Notes: a model not told the origin generated them from the sequence alone. Positions 42,328 to 50,830 are shown, numbered from the stretch's first letter. The stretch: DNA of 64,000 nucleotides from Mycolicibacterium duvalii (GCF_010726645.1 NZ_AP022563.1:4154001-4218000); one strand, 5' to 3'. Numbers and translations: made by a program.

Positions 42328-44889
42328 ATGGACCTGAGCGCACCGACCGGCCTCGCCGACGACCCCGATGCGCTGTTCACCGCCTACGCCGCCTGGGCCG
42401 CCGAGCAGGGCACCACGCTCTACCCGGCGCAGGAGGAGGCGCTGATCGAACTGCTCAGCGGCGCGCATGTGGTGCTGGCGACGCCGACGGGTTCGGGGAA
42501 ATCGCTGGTCGCCACCGGCGCGATCTATGCGGCGCTGGCCGCGGGCCGGCGCAGCTACTACACCGCGCCGATCAAGGCGTTGGTCAGCGAGAAATTCTTC
42601 GCGCTCTGCGACGTGTTCGGCGCCGAGCACGTCGGCATGCTGACCGGCGATGCCGCCGTCAACGCCGACGCGCCGATCATCACCTGCACCGCCGAGGTGC
42701 TGGCCAACATCGCCCTGCGCGGCGCCGACGCGCCCACGGCCGAGGCGATGGTGGTGATGGACGAGTTCCACTTCTACGGCGATCAGGACCGCGGCTGGGC
42801 GTGGCAGGTGCCGTTGCTCGAGCTGCCGCGCGCCCAGTTCCTGCTGATGTCGGCCACCCTGGGTGACGTCACCGCGCTGCGCGCCGACGTGACACGACGC
42901 ACGGGCCGGCCCACCGCTCTGGTGGCCCACGCCGAACGGCCGGTGCCGCTGTTCTATTCGTATGCGACCACCCCGATGCACGAGACCATCGGCGAGTTGC
43001 TCGACACCGGGCAGGCGCCCGTCTACGTCGTGCACTTCACGCAGGCCTCGGCGCTGGAACGAGCGCAGGCTCTGATGAGCGTCAACGTCAGCAGCAAGGA
43101 GGACAAGGTCGCGATCCGCGATGCGATCGGCGACTTCAGGTTCTCCTCGGCGTTCGGTAACACGTTGTCGCGCTTGGTCCGTCACGGGATCGGTGTGCAC
43201 CACGCGGGCATGCTGCCGAAGTACCGGCGTCTGGTCGAGCAGCTGGCCCAGGCCGGTCTGCTCAAGGTGATCTGCGGCACCGACACGTTGGGGGTCGGAA
43301 TCAACGTGCCGATCCGCACCGTGGTGTTCTCGGCACTGTCCAAGTACGACGGCACCCGGACGCGTCTGCTCAACGCGCGCGAGTTCCACCAGATCGCCGG
43401 GCGGGCGGGCCGAGCGGGCTTCGACACCGTCGGCACCGTCGTCGTGCAGGCACCCGACCACGAGGTGGAGAACCTCAAACAGTTCGCCAAGGTCGCCGAC
43501 GATCCGAAGAAGCGCCGAAAACTGGTGCGTCGCAAGGTCCCCGAGGGCATGGTGCCCTGGAGCGAGGCCACCATGACCAAGTTGGTCGACGCCACGCCCG
43601 AGCCACTGGTCAGCCGGATGCGGGTGTCGACGGCGATGATCCTCGATGTGGTGGCCCGGGCGAGCGAAGCGACGGGGGATGAGGACCGGGCGAGCGAAGC
43701 GAAGGGGTATGGGGCCGAGCGGGGTGATCCGTGTATTGCGATGCGCCGGCTGCTGACCGACAACCACGAACCGCGCAAGCGCCAGCTGGCCTTGATCCGC
43801 GAGGCGGTCGGCATCGCCCGCTCGCTGCTGCAGGCCGGGGTGCTGGAACGTGTCGACGACCCCGCGGGCCGCTTCTACCGGCTCACCGTCGATCTGCCGC
43901 CGGACTTCGCGCTGTATCAACCTCTCTCGACGTTCGCACTGGCCGCCATCGAGCTGCTCGACCCGGCGGCGTCGACCTACGCGCTCGACGTGGTGTCGGT
44001 GATCGAGGCGACGCTGGAGGATCCGCGCCAGATCCTGGCCGCGCAGCTGAAGAAGGCCCGCGGCGAGGCCATCGCGCAGATGAAGGCGGACGGCATCGAA
44101 TACGACGAGCGTATGGAGTTGCTCGACGAGGTCAGCTACCCCCAACCGCTGGCGGAGTTATTGGAGCACGCCTTCGACGTGTACCGCCGCAGCAATCCGT
44201 GGGCCGGTGACACTCACCCCGCACCGAAAGCGGTGGTCCGCGAGATGTGGGAGCGGGCAAGCACTTTCCAGGAGTACGTCAGCCTCTACGGGCTGACCCG
44301 CTCCGAGGGCGCGGTGCTGCGTTACCTGTCGGATGCGGTCAAGGCACTGCGGTCGGGAATACCGGCGGCCGCGCGCACCGAGGAGGTCACCGACATCGTC
44401 GAATGGCTCGGCGAGCTGGTGCGCCAGGTGGACTCCAGTCTCCTCGACGAATGGGAGCAGCTGACCAGCCCGCACCCGGAGGTCGCCCCGGTGACGGTCC
44501 CGGCCCGGCCCCGCCCGCTGACGGGCAACGAGCGGGCGTTCACCGCAATGGTGCGCAATGCGCTGTTCCGTCGGGTCGAGTTGTTCGCCCTGGCCCGCTG
44601 GGACGAACTCGGCCGCCTGGACGCGGATTCCGGATGGACGGCGCAGCGCTGGGAGGAGGTCGGCACCGCCTACTTCACCGAGCACGCCGACGTGGGCACC
44701 GGCGCCGATGCTCGCGGTCCGGCGCTGCTGATCTTCGACCGGGGCCCACGCACCTGGCGGGTGCGGCAGATCCTCGACGACCCTGCGGGCGACCACGACT
44801 GGGGCTTCGAGGTCGACGTCGACCTCGACGCGTCCGACGAGGCCGGTGTCGCGGAGATCCGGATGGTCGACGCCGGCCGGATGGACTGA
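42328..44889 (+). CDS. Ski2-like DEAD/DEAH-box helicase with DUF3516-type C-terminus
   Basis: This 853-residue superfamily-2 helicase has Walker A ATPTGSGKS, motif Ia TAPIKALVSEKF, Walker B DEFHFYGD (a DExH variant), motif III MSATLGD, motif V GTDTLGVGINVPIR and motif VI HQIAGRAGRAGFD. The C-terminal half is probably DUF3516, found with actinobacterial helicases of this group. Near residues 443-460 a low-complexity insert (RASEATGDEDRASEAKGYG) is encoded by two copies of a 16-nt repeat 30 nt apart. Likely RNA or DNA unwinding; the partner is unknown. ATG 42328 fits a leaderless promoter. Confidence 0.88.
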   Translation: MDLSAPTGLADDPDALFTAYAAWAAEQGTTLYPAQEEALIELLSGAHVVLATPTGSGKSLVATGAIYAALAAGRRSYYTAPIKALVSEKFFALCDVFGAEHVGMLTGDAAVNADAPIITCTAEVLANIALRGADAPTAEAMVVMDEFHFYGDQDRGWAWQVPLLELPRAQFLLMSATLGDVTALRADVTRRTGRPTALVAHAERPVPLFYSYATTPMHETIGELLDTGQAPVYVVHFTQASALERAQALMSVNVSSKEDKVAIRDAIGDFRFSSAFGNTLSRLVRHGIGVHHAGMLPKYRRLVEQLAQAGLLKVICGTDTLGVGINVPIRTVVFSALSKYDGTRTRLLNAREFHQIAGRAGRAGFDTVGTVVVQAPDHEVENLKQFAKVADDPKKRRKLVRRKVPEGMVPWSEATMTKLVDATPEPLVSRMRVSTAMILDVVARASEATGDEDRASEAKGYGAERGDPCIAMRRLLTDNHEPRKRQLALIREAVGIARSLLQAGVLERVDDPAGRFYRLTVDLPPDFALYQPLSTFALAAIELLDPAASTYALDVVSVIEATLEDPRQILAAQLKKARGEAIAQMKADGIEYDERMELLDEVSYPQPLAELLEHAFDVYRRSNPWAGDTHPAPKAVVREMWERASTFQEYVSLYGLTRSEGAVLRYLSDAVKALRSGIPAAARTEEVTDIVEWLGELVRQVDSSLLDEWEQLTSPHPEVAPVTVPARPRPLTGNERAFTAMVRNALFRRVELFALARWDELGRLDADSGWTAQRWEEVGTAYFTEHADVGTGADARGPALLIFDRGPRTWRVRQILDDPAGDHDWGFEVDVDLDASDEAGVAEIRMVDAGRMD
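43657..43702 (+). repeat. Two direct copies of CGGGCGAGCGAAGCGA inside the helicase gene
   Basis: Identical 16-nt copies lie at 43657-43672 and 43687-43702, exactly 30 nt apart and in frame. They encode RASEA twice. The sequence is unlike the surrounding codon pattern and may be a mycobacterial interspersed repeat. Confidence 0.8.
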
Positions 44890-44935
44890 GTCGTGCGCTT
44901 CGCGGGTATCCGCGGTGACGACCGAAGGAGCAGCG

Positions 44936-45067
44936 ATGGCACGCACGCCGGACGAGCAGACCGAACAGCCGCAGGGCGGCCGTCCCGGACCCGAGGACCA
45001 CGGACGGGAGGGCGGCATGGCGACTCGGGAGATCGCTCCCGAGATCACTGAACCCGACGAAACCTGA
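44936..45067 (+). CDS. Small hydrophilic protein, 43 residues
   Basis: ATG 44936 has AAGGAG 6 nt upstream and opens a 43-residue frame rich in Glu, Gly, Pro and Thr (for example GGRPGPEDHGREGG). No hydrophobic segment is present. A perfect SigF-type -10, GGGTAT, lies at 44904-44909, but I see no matching GTTT -35. It may be a small stress protein. Function unknown. Confidence 0.6.
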   Translation: MARTPDEQTEQPQGGRPGPEDHGREGGMATREIAPEITEPDET

Positions 45068-45082
45068 CGCCGGGCGGCCGCG

Positions 45083-45373
45083 CTAGCGGCGACGCAGCCA
45101 GATGACCAGGGCGACGGCGGCCACGGCGGTGACGACCACGCCCACCGGAATCGCGGGCTTGGCCCTGGCGGTACTGACCGCGTCGTGACTGCGCTGGGTG
45201 ACCGCCTCGCGGGTGTCGGTGACCTTCTGCTGCGCGCGGCCTTTGACGTCGAACTTGTCCGACAGCGCGCTCACCGTGTCGGAGAGTTCCTCGCGGGTGC
45301 GTTCGATATCGGCCTGCAGCTCGTCGACGCCGGCGTCGGGTCCCGGCTCGGGCCGCTGCTCAGGTCCGGCCAT
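45083..45373 (-). CDS. DUF3618 membrane-anchored protein
   Basis: This 96-residue protein has the DUF3618 signature ELQADIERTREELSDTVSAL followed by DKFDVKGRAQQKV. A helical linker follows, then one C-terminal membrane helix ending in WLRRR, so it is a tail-anchored envelope protein. Its start overlaps the 3' end of the holin-like gene by 14 nt. This gene pair is common in mycobacteria and, as I recall, often in stress-induced sets. Biochemical function unknown. Confidence 0.82.
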   Translation of the reverse strand: MAGPEQRPEPGPDAGVDELQADIERTREELSDTVSALSDKFDVKGRAQQKVTDTREAVTQRSHDAVSTARAKPAIPVGVVVTAVAAVALVIWLRRR

Positions 45374-45773
45374 GGCGGGCCTCCTTGATCTCGGTGATGT
45401 CGCGTTTGACGCTGTCGACAGATTCCGCGGCCGGCGGCGGTACCTGTTCGACCTGCTTCTTGCTGATCAGCGCCGCGATACCGGCCGCGACGAACAACAC
45501 CGCGGCGACGATCACCGCCGCCGCCCACACCGGCAGCACCAGTGCCAGTGCGGCGACCGCCGCGGCGATCAGCGTGGCCAGCCCGAGCACCGCCAGCACC
45601 CCGGCCGCGCCGATCAGCCCGGCTCCGACGCCGGCATGCCGGACGGACTGTTGCAGTTCCTTCTGTGCCAGCCGCATCTCGTCGCGCACGAGGCGGGAGG
45701 TCTGCGCGGAGAGTTGGGTCATCAGCTCTCCGACGCTGGGTTCGGCCCGGTGATCGGCCGTCGGATTCGCCAT
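45360..45773 (-). CDS. Phage holin superfamily (Phage_holin_3_6/DUF1469-type) membrane protein
   Basis: This 137-residue protein has an N-terminal amphipathic part containing SVGELMTQLSAQTSRLVRDE, two hydrophobic helices (about residues 50-75 and 80-103) and a charged tail. ATG 45773 has GGAGG 8 nt upstream. It is not a phage gene: there is no phage context, and the family is housekeeping in actinobacteria. It is translationally linked to the DUF3618 gene. A SigF-like promoter lies about 40-60 nt upstream. Confidence 0.8.
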   Translation of the reverse strand: MANPTADHRAEPSVGELMTQLSAQTSRLVRDEMRLAQKELQQSVRHAGVGAGLIGAAGVLAVLGLATLIAAAVAALALVLPVWAAAVIVAAVLFVAAGIAALISKKQVEQVPPPAAESVDSVKRDITEIKEARHGRT

Positions 45774-45810
45774 GTCGTTTGCCTCCTGATCGGCGGTCCT
45801 CGGGGGTCGG

Positions 45811-45836
45811 GTGCCCGTTCCGGCGGCCGACAAACC
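45811..45836 (-). promoter_or_regulatory. SigF-like promoter for the holin/DUF3618 pair
   Basis: On the minus strand, GGTTT (-35) and GGGCAC (-10) are separated so that GTTT-N15-GGGCAC results. The -10 differs from the GGGTAT/C consensus at up to two positions, so this is a weak candidate. Confidence 0.35.
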
Positions 45837-45872
45837 GCGGAACCGATGCCCTCGAGCGCGCGTTGTCCTCCC

Positions 45873-46958
45873 ATGACCCGTCGGACTCCGCCTGCACTGG
45901 CCGGCCGGCTGCTGGACATCACGCGGATCTACCACGAGCCGGACATCGAACGATTCCCGCGCGCCCAGCAGGTGCTGGCCCGCTTCCCGGCCGCCGAACG
46001 GATCGAGGTCCCGTCGCATCAGGCCAACCCGGGCCTGTACGGCAATGCCGGCAACGTCGAGGACTGGGTGCGCATCAAACGTGAGGTGCTGGTGCTCGGC
46101 GAGAAGAAGGGCCTGTCCGCCCGGCGCAACGAGCGCTCCAGCGACTGGATCGCGCCGTCGACAGCCAACGGCTGCGCGATGGCGTGCTCCTACTGCTATG
46201 TGCCGCGCCGCAAGGGCTACGCGAATCCGATCACGGTGTTCGCCAACATCGAACGCATCACCGGCTACCTGGAACGCCACGCCGCCCGCCAGGGCGTCAA
46301 ACCCGAACCGAACCAGTGCGATCCGGTCGACTGGGTCTACGACATCGGCGAGAACAGCGACTGCTCGGCCGACGCGATGGTCAGCGACAACGTCGCCGAC
46401 CTGGTCGAGTTGTTCGGCCGGCTGCCCAACGCCAAAGCCAGTTTCGCCACCAAGCTGGTCAACCCGGCGCTGCTGGACTACCAGCCCCGAGGCGGCACCC
46501 GGATACGGTTCAGCCTGATGCCCGAACAGACGTCGCGGGTCGTCGACGTCCGCACGTCCAAGATCAGCGACCGCATCGCCGCGCTGGACGACTTCGTCGA
46601 CGCCGGCTACGAGGTGCACTTGAACTTCAGCCCGGTTGTGGTGCACGAGAACTGGTTGGCGGACTGGGCGGAGCTGCTGCAGCAGATCGCCGACGGCACC
46701 ACCGTGCGCACGCGGCGCCAGCTCGCCGCCGAAGTAATCTTCCTGACCCACAACCAGGATCTGCATGACGTGAATCTGGGGTGGCATCCCACCGGTGAAG
46801 AGCTGCTGTGGCGACCGGATCTGCAGCAGGCCAAGCGCAGCCAGAACGGGCAGTGGAACGTCCGCTACAAGAGCCCGTGGAAGGGCCGGTGGGTGGACCA
46901 GCTGCGCGATCTGATCGCGACCACCCTGCCGGACTGCCGTATCCGGTACGCATTCTGA
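45873..46958 (+). CDS. Spore-photoproduct-lyase-family radical SAM protein
   Basis: This 361-residue radical SAM enzyme has the [4Fe-4S] cluster motif CAMACSYCYV (C-x3-C-x2-C). The surrounding sequence matches the spore photoproduct lyase family (SDWIAPSTANGCAMAC, FATKLVNPALLDYQP, RIRFSLMPEQTSRVVDVRTS). In spore formers SPL reverses the 5-thyminyl-dihydrothymine lesion; the role in a non-sporulating actinobacterium is unknown and could be another DNA photoproduct or modification. ATG 45873 is used. It is divergent from the holin/DUF3618 pair and just upstream of genes with SigF-like promoters. Confidence 0.8.
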   Translation: MTRRTPPALAGRLLDITRIYHEPDIERFPRAQQVLARFPAAERIEVPSHQANPGLYGNAGNVEDWVRIKREVLVLGEKKGLSARRNERSSDWIAPSTANGCAMACSYCYVPRRKGYANPITVFANIERITGYLERHAARQGVKPEPNQCDPVDWVYDIGENSDCSADAMVSDNVADLVELFGRLPNAKASFATKLVNPALLDYQPRGGTRIRFSLMPEQTSRVVDVRTSKISDRIAALDDFVDAGYEVHLNFSPVVVHENWLADWAELLQQIADGTTVRTRRQLAAEVIFLTHNQDLHDVNLGWHPTGEELLWRPDLQQAKRSQNGQWNVRYKSPWKGRWVDQLRDLIATTLPDCRIRYAF

Positions 46959-47005
46959 AACCGCACGCCGCACTACTTCGGGTGCACTTTCGCGGCGGGT
47001 GCTGC

Positions 47006-47031
47006 GTTTCGGGCGTCGCCGACGGGGGCAT
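47006..47031 (+). promoter_or_regulatory. SigF-like promoter for the YihY-family gene
   Basis: GTTT (47006-47009), a 16-nt spacer and GGGCAT (47026-47031) lie 9 nt before ATG 47041. This matches SigF GTTT-N15-17-GGGTAT except for one -10 base. Confidence 0.5.
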
Positions 47032-47040
47032 CAACGCCGC

Positions 47041-48267
47041 ATGCAGTACCAGTCCAGCGGGTCCGCGAGCCAACACCGGGTCCGACCGCGACGCAAGACC
47101 GGCCCGGTCATCGGTGCGTTCCTCGCGGGGCTGGCCACCGGCGCGGTGACCACCCTGCGCCGCTCCCGCACCGGCGCGCAGGCCGAACCCCCGGTACGCC
47201 GCGACGACGGACGCGTCCCCCGCACCGCTCCGACGTCGCAGGAGCCGGTCCCGCATCCCGACGACCCGGTCAAGCCGCAATCACCGACCGAGCTGACCCG
47301 CCCGTCGGTCCGCTTCGTGCTGCGCCAGACGATCGGCGAGTTCAGCCGGGACCAGTGCATGGACTTGGCGGCGGCACTGACCTACTGGGCGGTGCTGTCG
47401 CTGTTCCCGGCGCTGGTGGTGGTGATGTCGCTGCTCGGGGTCTTCGGTCAGGATCAGCGCACCGCCGACGCGATCCTGCAGATCGTCGATGACGTCAGTC
47501 CGGGAGCGGCCGTCGACACCCTGCGCCAGCCCATCGAGCAGATCGCCAGTTCACCGTCCGCCGGGCTGACACTGGTCGCGGGCATCCTCGGCGCGCTGTG
47601 GTCGGCGTCGGGCTTCGTCGGCGCGTTCGGACGCGCGATGAACCGCATCTACGAAGTCGAGGAGGGCCGCTCCGCGGTCAAGCTGCGCGTGCAGCAGCTC
47701 CTGATCACGTTCGCCGGGCTGATCATCGCAGCCGCGGTCGCGTTCCTGCTGGCCGTCAGCGGGCCCGTGGCTGAAGCGGTCGGCAACTACATCGGTCTCG
47801 GCACCACCGGCCTGACGGTGTGGAACATCGCACGCTGGCCGGTGGTACTGGCCCTGGTCGTGCTCGGCGTGGCGATGCTCTATCGGGTCAGCCCCAACGT
47901 GAAGCAACCCCGATTTCGCTGGATCAGCGTCGGCGCGGCGATCGCAATCGTGGTCTGGGTCGTCGCGTCGCTGCTGTTCGGTCTCTACGTGGCGAATTTC
48001 GGTAGCTACGACCGGACCTTCGGCGCGTTGGCCGGCGTCATCGTGTTCCTGCTGTGGGTGTGGATCACCAACCTGGCGTTGCTCTTCGGCGCGGAGATCG
48101 ACGCCGAGCTCGAGCGCGGCCGGCAGTTGCAGGCCGGCATCCCGGCCGAGGACACGCTCAAGCTGCCGCTGCGCGACACCGCTGCGATCGACAAGCTCAC
48201 CGAGCAGGATCGCAGAGACCGGGCGCGGGGCCGGCTCCTGCGCCGGTCGCACGGTCGCCGCGGCTGA
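47041..48267 (+). CDS. YihY/RNase-BN-like inner membrane protein
   Basis: This 408-residue protein has an Arg/Pro-rich cytoplasmic N-terminus of about 90 residues. About six membrane helices of the YihY/BrkB family follow (DLAAALTYWAVLSLFPALVV, GALWSASGFVGAFGRAMNRI, FLLWVWITNLALLFGAEIDA). The old label ribonuclease BN is not applicable. The charged C-terminus is cytoplasmic. ATG 47041 is the first strong start after a SigF-like promoter. Function unknown, with possible envelope-integrity or transport roles. Confidence 0.83.
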   Translation: MQYQSSGSASQHRVRPRRKTGPVIGAFLAGLATGAVTTLRRSRTGAQAEPPVRRDDGRVPRTAPTSQEPVPHPDDPVKPQSPTELTRPSVRFVLRQTIGEFSRDQCMDLAAALTYWAVLSLFPALVVVMSLLGVFGQDQRTADAILQIVDDVSPGAAVDTLRQPIEQIASSPSAGLTLVAGILGALWSASGFVGAFGRAMNRIYEVEEGRSAVKLRVQQLLITFAGLIIAAAVAFLLAVSGPVAEAVGNYIGLGTTGLTVWNIARWPVVLALVVLGVAMLYRVSPNVKQPRFRWISVGAAIAIVVWVVASLLFGLYVANFGSYDRTFGALAGVIVFLLWVWITNLALLFGAEIDAELERGRQLQAGIPAEDTLKLPLRDTAAIDKLTEQDRRDRARGRLLRRSHGRRG

Positions 48268-48288
48268 CGGGCACGATCACGCGGCGTC

Positions 48289-48314
48289 GTTTGACCGGCA
48301 CAGACCCCGGGTAC
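48289..48314 (+). promoter_or_regulatory. SigF promoter
   Basis: GTTT (48289-48292), a 16-nt spacer and GGGTAC (48309-48314) match the mycobacterial SigF consensus. The site is 30 nt upstream of the small membrane protein at 48345 and may drive the three-gene run up to 50830. Confidence 0.65.
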
Positions 48315-48344
48315 CGCCGGTGCAGCCGCTTGAAAGGAGCGCTC

Positions 48345-48557
48345 ATGAGTGTCACCGGACGAACCCGTTCCCTGGCCCGAACCGGACTGAAGGTGCAGCG
48401 CCGGGTCGCGCTGGCCCAGATGTTGTTCTGGCCCGCAGTCCTGGCCACCGCAGGGGTGCTCGGCGCCGGTGTCGTGATGGCCCGCCGCCGCAACAACCAA
48501 TCCCAGTCGACCGCCCCCGATCTGGCCGCCCCCGATCCGGCCGCAGCGGTCAGCTGA
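48345..48557 (+). CDS. Small single-span membrane protein
   Basis: This 70-residue protein has a basic N-terminus (TGRTRSLARTGLKVQRRVAL), one hydrophobic helix (about residues 25-45) and a hydrophilic tail with repeated APDLAAPDPAA. AAAGGAG stands about 6 nt before ATG 48345. A clear SigF-type promoter lies upstream. It ends 3 nt before the epimerase gene, with which it is probably cotranscribed. Function unknown. Confidence 0.7.
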   Translation: MSVTGRTRSLARTGLKVQRRVALAQMLFWPAVLATAGVLGAGVVMARRRNNQSQSTAPDLAAPDPAAAVS

Positions 48558-48560
48558 CCC

Positions 48561-49634
48561 ATGCGCATCGTCGTCACGGGCGCCTCGGGCAACGTCGGCA
48601 CCGCGCTGCTGCGCCGGTTGACCCGACTGGGCGTCCATGACGTGGTCGGGGTGGTACGGCGGCCGCCGCGGCCGGTCGGCGTTTACGAGCACGTGCGTTG
48701 GCACAGCATCGATCTGGCCGCCGACGACGCCGCCGCCCAGCTACGACCGGTCTTCGACGGGGCCGACGCGGTCGTGCATCTGGCGTGGGGCTTTCAGCCC
48801 ACCCGCAACGTCGACTATCTGCACCGCGTCGGGGTGGGCGGCACCACGGCGGTGCTGGACGCGGCCGACGCCACCTCCGTCGGTCAGCTGCTGCACATGT
48901 CGTCGGTCGGCACCTACGCGGCCGGACGCTACGGTCAGCGCATCGACGAGTCCTGGCCCACCTCGGGCATCCCCTCCTCGCCCTACAGCCGCCACAAGTC
49001 CGAGGCCGAGGCGGTGCTCGACGAGTACGAAAGCGACCGCGGCGAGGGCGGTGTGCCGATCGCCCGGATGCGACCCGGCTTCATCGTGCAGCGCGCGGCC
49101 GCCAGCGGGCTGATGCGCTACGCGCTGCCGGGTTTCCTGCCCACGCTGGCGGTGCCGCTGCTGCCGGTGTTGCCGGTCGACCGCGCGCTGTGCATTCCCC
49201 TGGTCCACGCCGACGACGTCGCAGCCGCGGTGCTCAGCGCCGTCGAGCGTAAGGCCACCGGCGCGTTCAACCTGGCCGCCGATCCTCCCCTGACACGCGA
49301 CGGTGTGGCAAAGGTGATGCACGCCAAGCCGATTCACATCCCGTCCGGACTGCTGGGCACGCTGGTCGACCTGAGCTGGCGTACCCGTGTGCAGCCCATC
49401 GACCGCGGCTGGCTGGACATGGCCTTCACGGTGCCGCTGCTCAATTGCGCGCGGGCACGTGCCGAGCTCGACTGGCGCCCGCAGTGGTCCTCGATGGCCG
49501 CGCTGTCCGACGTGCTGACCGGCGTCGCCCAGCAGGCCTACGCCGAGAGCCCGCCGCTGCGCCGGCGTTCCATGCTCGAACAGCTCCGTCGCGACCTCAC
49601 CGACGGGCAGCTGACCACCCGTCACCTGCCGTGA
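48561..49634 (+). CDS. NAD-dependent epimerase/dehydratase
   Basis: This 357-residue extended SDR has VTGASGNVGTALLRRL (NAD site), VVHLAWGFQPTRN, HMSSVGTYAAG and the active site YSRHK. It follows the small membrane protein by 3 nt, and its stop overlaps the GTG of the FAD monooxygenase (GTGA). The chain length and C-terminal domain fit a sugar-nucleotide or lipid-modifying epimerase; the substrate is unknown. Context suggests general-stress expression through SigF. Confidence 0.84.
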   Translation: MRIVVTGASGNVGTALLRRLTRLGVHDVVGVVRRPPRPVGVYEHVRWHSIDLAADDAAAQLRPVFDGADAVVHLAWGFQPTRNVDYLHRVGVGGTTAVLDAADATSVGQLLHMSSVGTYAAGRYGQRIDESWPTSGIPSSPYSRHKSEAEAVLDEYESDRGEGGVPIARMRPGFIVQRAAASGLMRYALPGFLPTLAVPLLPVLPVDRALCIPLVHADDVAAAVLSAVERKATGAFNLAADPPLTRDGVAKVMHAKPIHIPSGLLGTLVDLSWRTRVQPIDRGWLDMAFTVPLLNCARARAELDWRPQWSSMAALSDVLTGVAQQAYAESPPLRRRSMLEQLRRDLTDGQLTTRHLP

Positions 49635-50830
49635 CGCCGCCGGACCCGATCGAGGAGGCGGTCGTCGTGATCGGCGCCGGTCCGAGCGGTCTGGCCGTGG
49701 CACGTCAGCTCAAGTACGGCCAGCACATCGACGCACTGGTCCTCGACCGCGCCGGCGCCCCAGCCTGGTCGTGGCGCACCCGCTACGACGGATTCCGATT
49801 GAACACCTGCGGGTTCTGGTCCCATCTTCCCGGACAACCGATCCCGCTGCAGCACGGCCGCTGGCCCGGCCGCGAAGACATGGTCGCGTACTTCGACGAC
49901 TACGTTAGGCGGCAAGGACTGCGTACCCGGTTCGGCGTGACCGTCGAGCGGTTGGAGCGCCACCGCGGCCGGTGGCTGATCCACACCGGTCATGAATCAT
50001 ATTGTGCATCAGCAGTTCTGGTTGCAACCGGCAACTACCACACGCCGTGGACACCGCAGTGGCCGGGTCGCGACGAATTCACCGGCCGGCTGCTGCACTC
50101 GGCGGAGTGCCGCAACGCCGCGGCATTGCACGGCTGCGACGTCCTGGTGGTGGGGTCGGGCAACTCGGCCACCGACATCGCACTGCAGCTCAGTAATGGT
50201 GTCGCGCAGCGTGTCCGAATGTCTGTGCGCACGCCCCCGCACCTGGTGCCGCGGGCCGCGGCCGGCATTCCCGTCGACGCGTTCAGCCCGCTGTTCACAC
50301 GGCTGCCGGCGGCTGTGCTCGACGCAGCCGCGGCGGTGATGCGCCGCGTGTGGTTCGGCGACCTGCGCGCGGCCGGACTTCCACCGCCACGCCTTGGGAT
50401 CTACACCGCGCTCCTCGAGGAGCATCGCGTTCCGACGCTCGCCGACGAGCTGGTGCCACGCATCAAAGACGGGCGTATTCAGGTGGTCGCGGCGGTGCGC
50501 GAATTCAGCCGCGACCGTGTGGTGCTGGCCGACGGCAGCCAGGTGCGTCCCGACGTCGTGATCGCTGCCACCGGCTACCGCCGGGGACTGGAACCGCTCG
50601 TCGGCCATCTCGGCGTGCTCGATGACTCCGGCGTTCCCGTCAACAACGGGGTCCGCTGCGCGGCACCGGGCCTGTGGTTCCTCGGGTACGACGAACCCCT
50701 GATCGGCCCGCTGCGTGCGCTGCGGCAGCACGCCGGACCGGTCGCCGCCGAGATGGCCGGGTACCTCGGCGATCAGCGCCGCAACGCCGGCACCCCGAAT
50801 GCCAGCAGCGCGACATCGTCCTCGACGTAG
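49631..50830 (+). CDS. FAD-dependent monooxygenase-like oxidoreductase (CzcO-like)
   Basis: This 399-residue flavoprotein has an N-terminal FAD Rossmann motif VVIGAGPSGLAVARQL, a second NAD(P) motif VVGSGNSATDIALQL (about residue 170) and ATGYRRGLEPL near the C-terminus. It resembles the YhhW/CzcO and flavin-monooxygenase group. GTG 49631 overlaps the epimerase stop by 4 nt. The last 58 nt overlap rsbP on the opposite strand. Reaction unknown, with N- or S-oxidation or cofactor oxidation as options. Confidence 0.82.
   Translation: MTPPDPIEEAVVVIGAGPSGLAVARQLKYGQHIDALVLDRAGAPAWSWRTRYDGFRLNTCGFWSHLPGQPIPLQHGRWPGREDMVAYFDDYVRRQGLRTRFGVTVERLERHRGRWLIHTGHESYCASAVLVATGNYHTPWTPQWPGRDEFTGRLLHSAECRNAAALHGCDVLVVGSGNSATDIALQLSNGVAQRVRMSVRTPPHLVPRAAAGIPVDAFSPLFTRLPAAVLDAAAAVMRRVWFGDLRAAGLPPPRLGIYTALLEEHRVPTLADELVPRIKDGRIQVVAAVREFSRDRVVLADGSQVRPDVVIAATGYRRGLEPLVGHLGVLDDSGVPVNNGVRCAAPGLWFLGYDEPLIGPLRALRQHAGPVAAEMAGYLGDQRRNAGTPNASSATSSST

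Noticed and set aside
43657-43702. Repeat considered as a CRISPR-like or mobile element remnant
   Set aside because: There are only two copies of 16 nt with a 14-nt spacer, in frame within a gene, with no cas genes and no terminal inverted repeats.
42265-44145. Long minus-strand open frame opposite the helicase
   Set aside because: It is antisense to conserved helicase motifs and has His/Arg-rich composition without recognisable features, so it is a GC artefact.
45360-45773. Holin-family protein considered as prophage evidence
   Set aside because: No integrase, capsid or lysin genes are present. This family is common in actinobacterial chromosomes next to DUF3618 genes.
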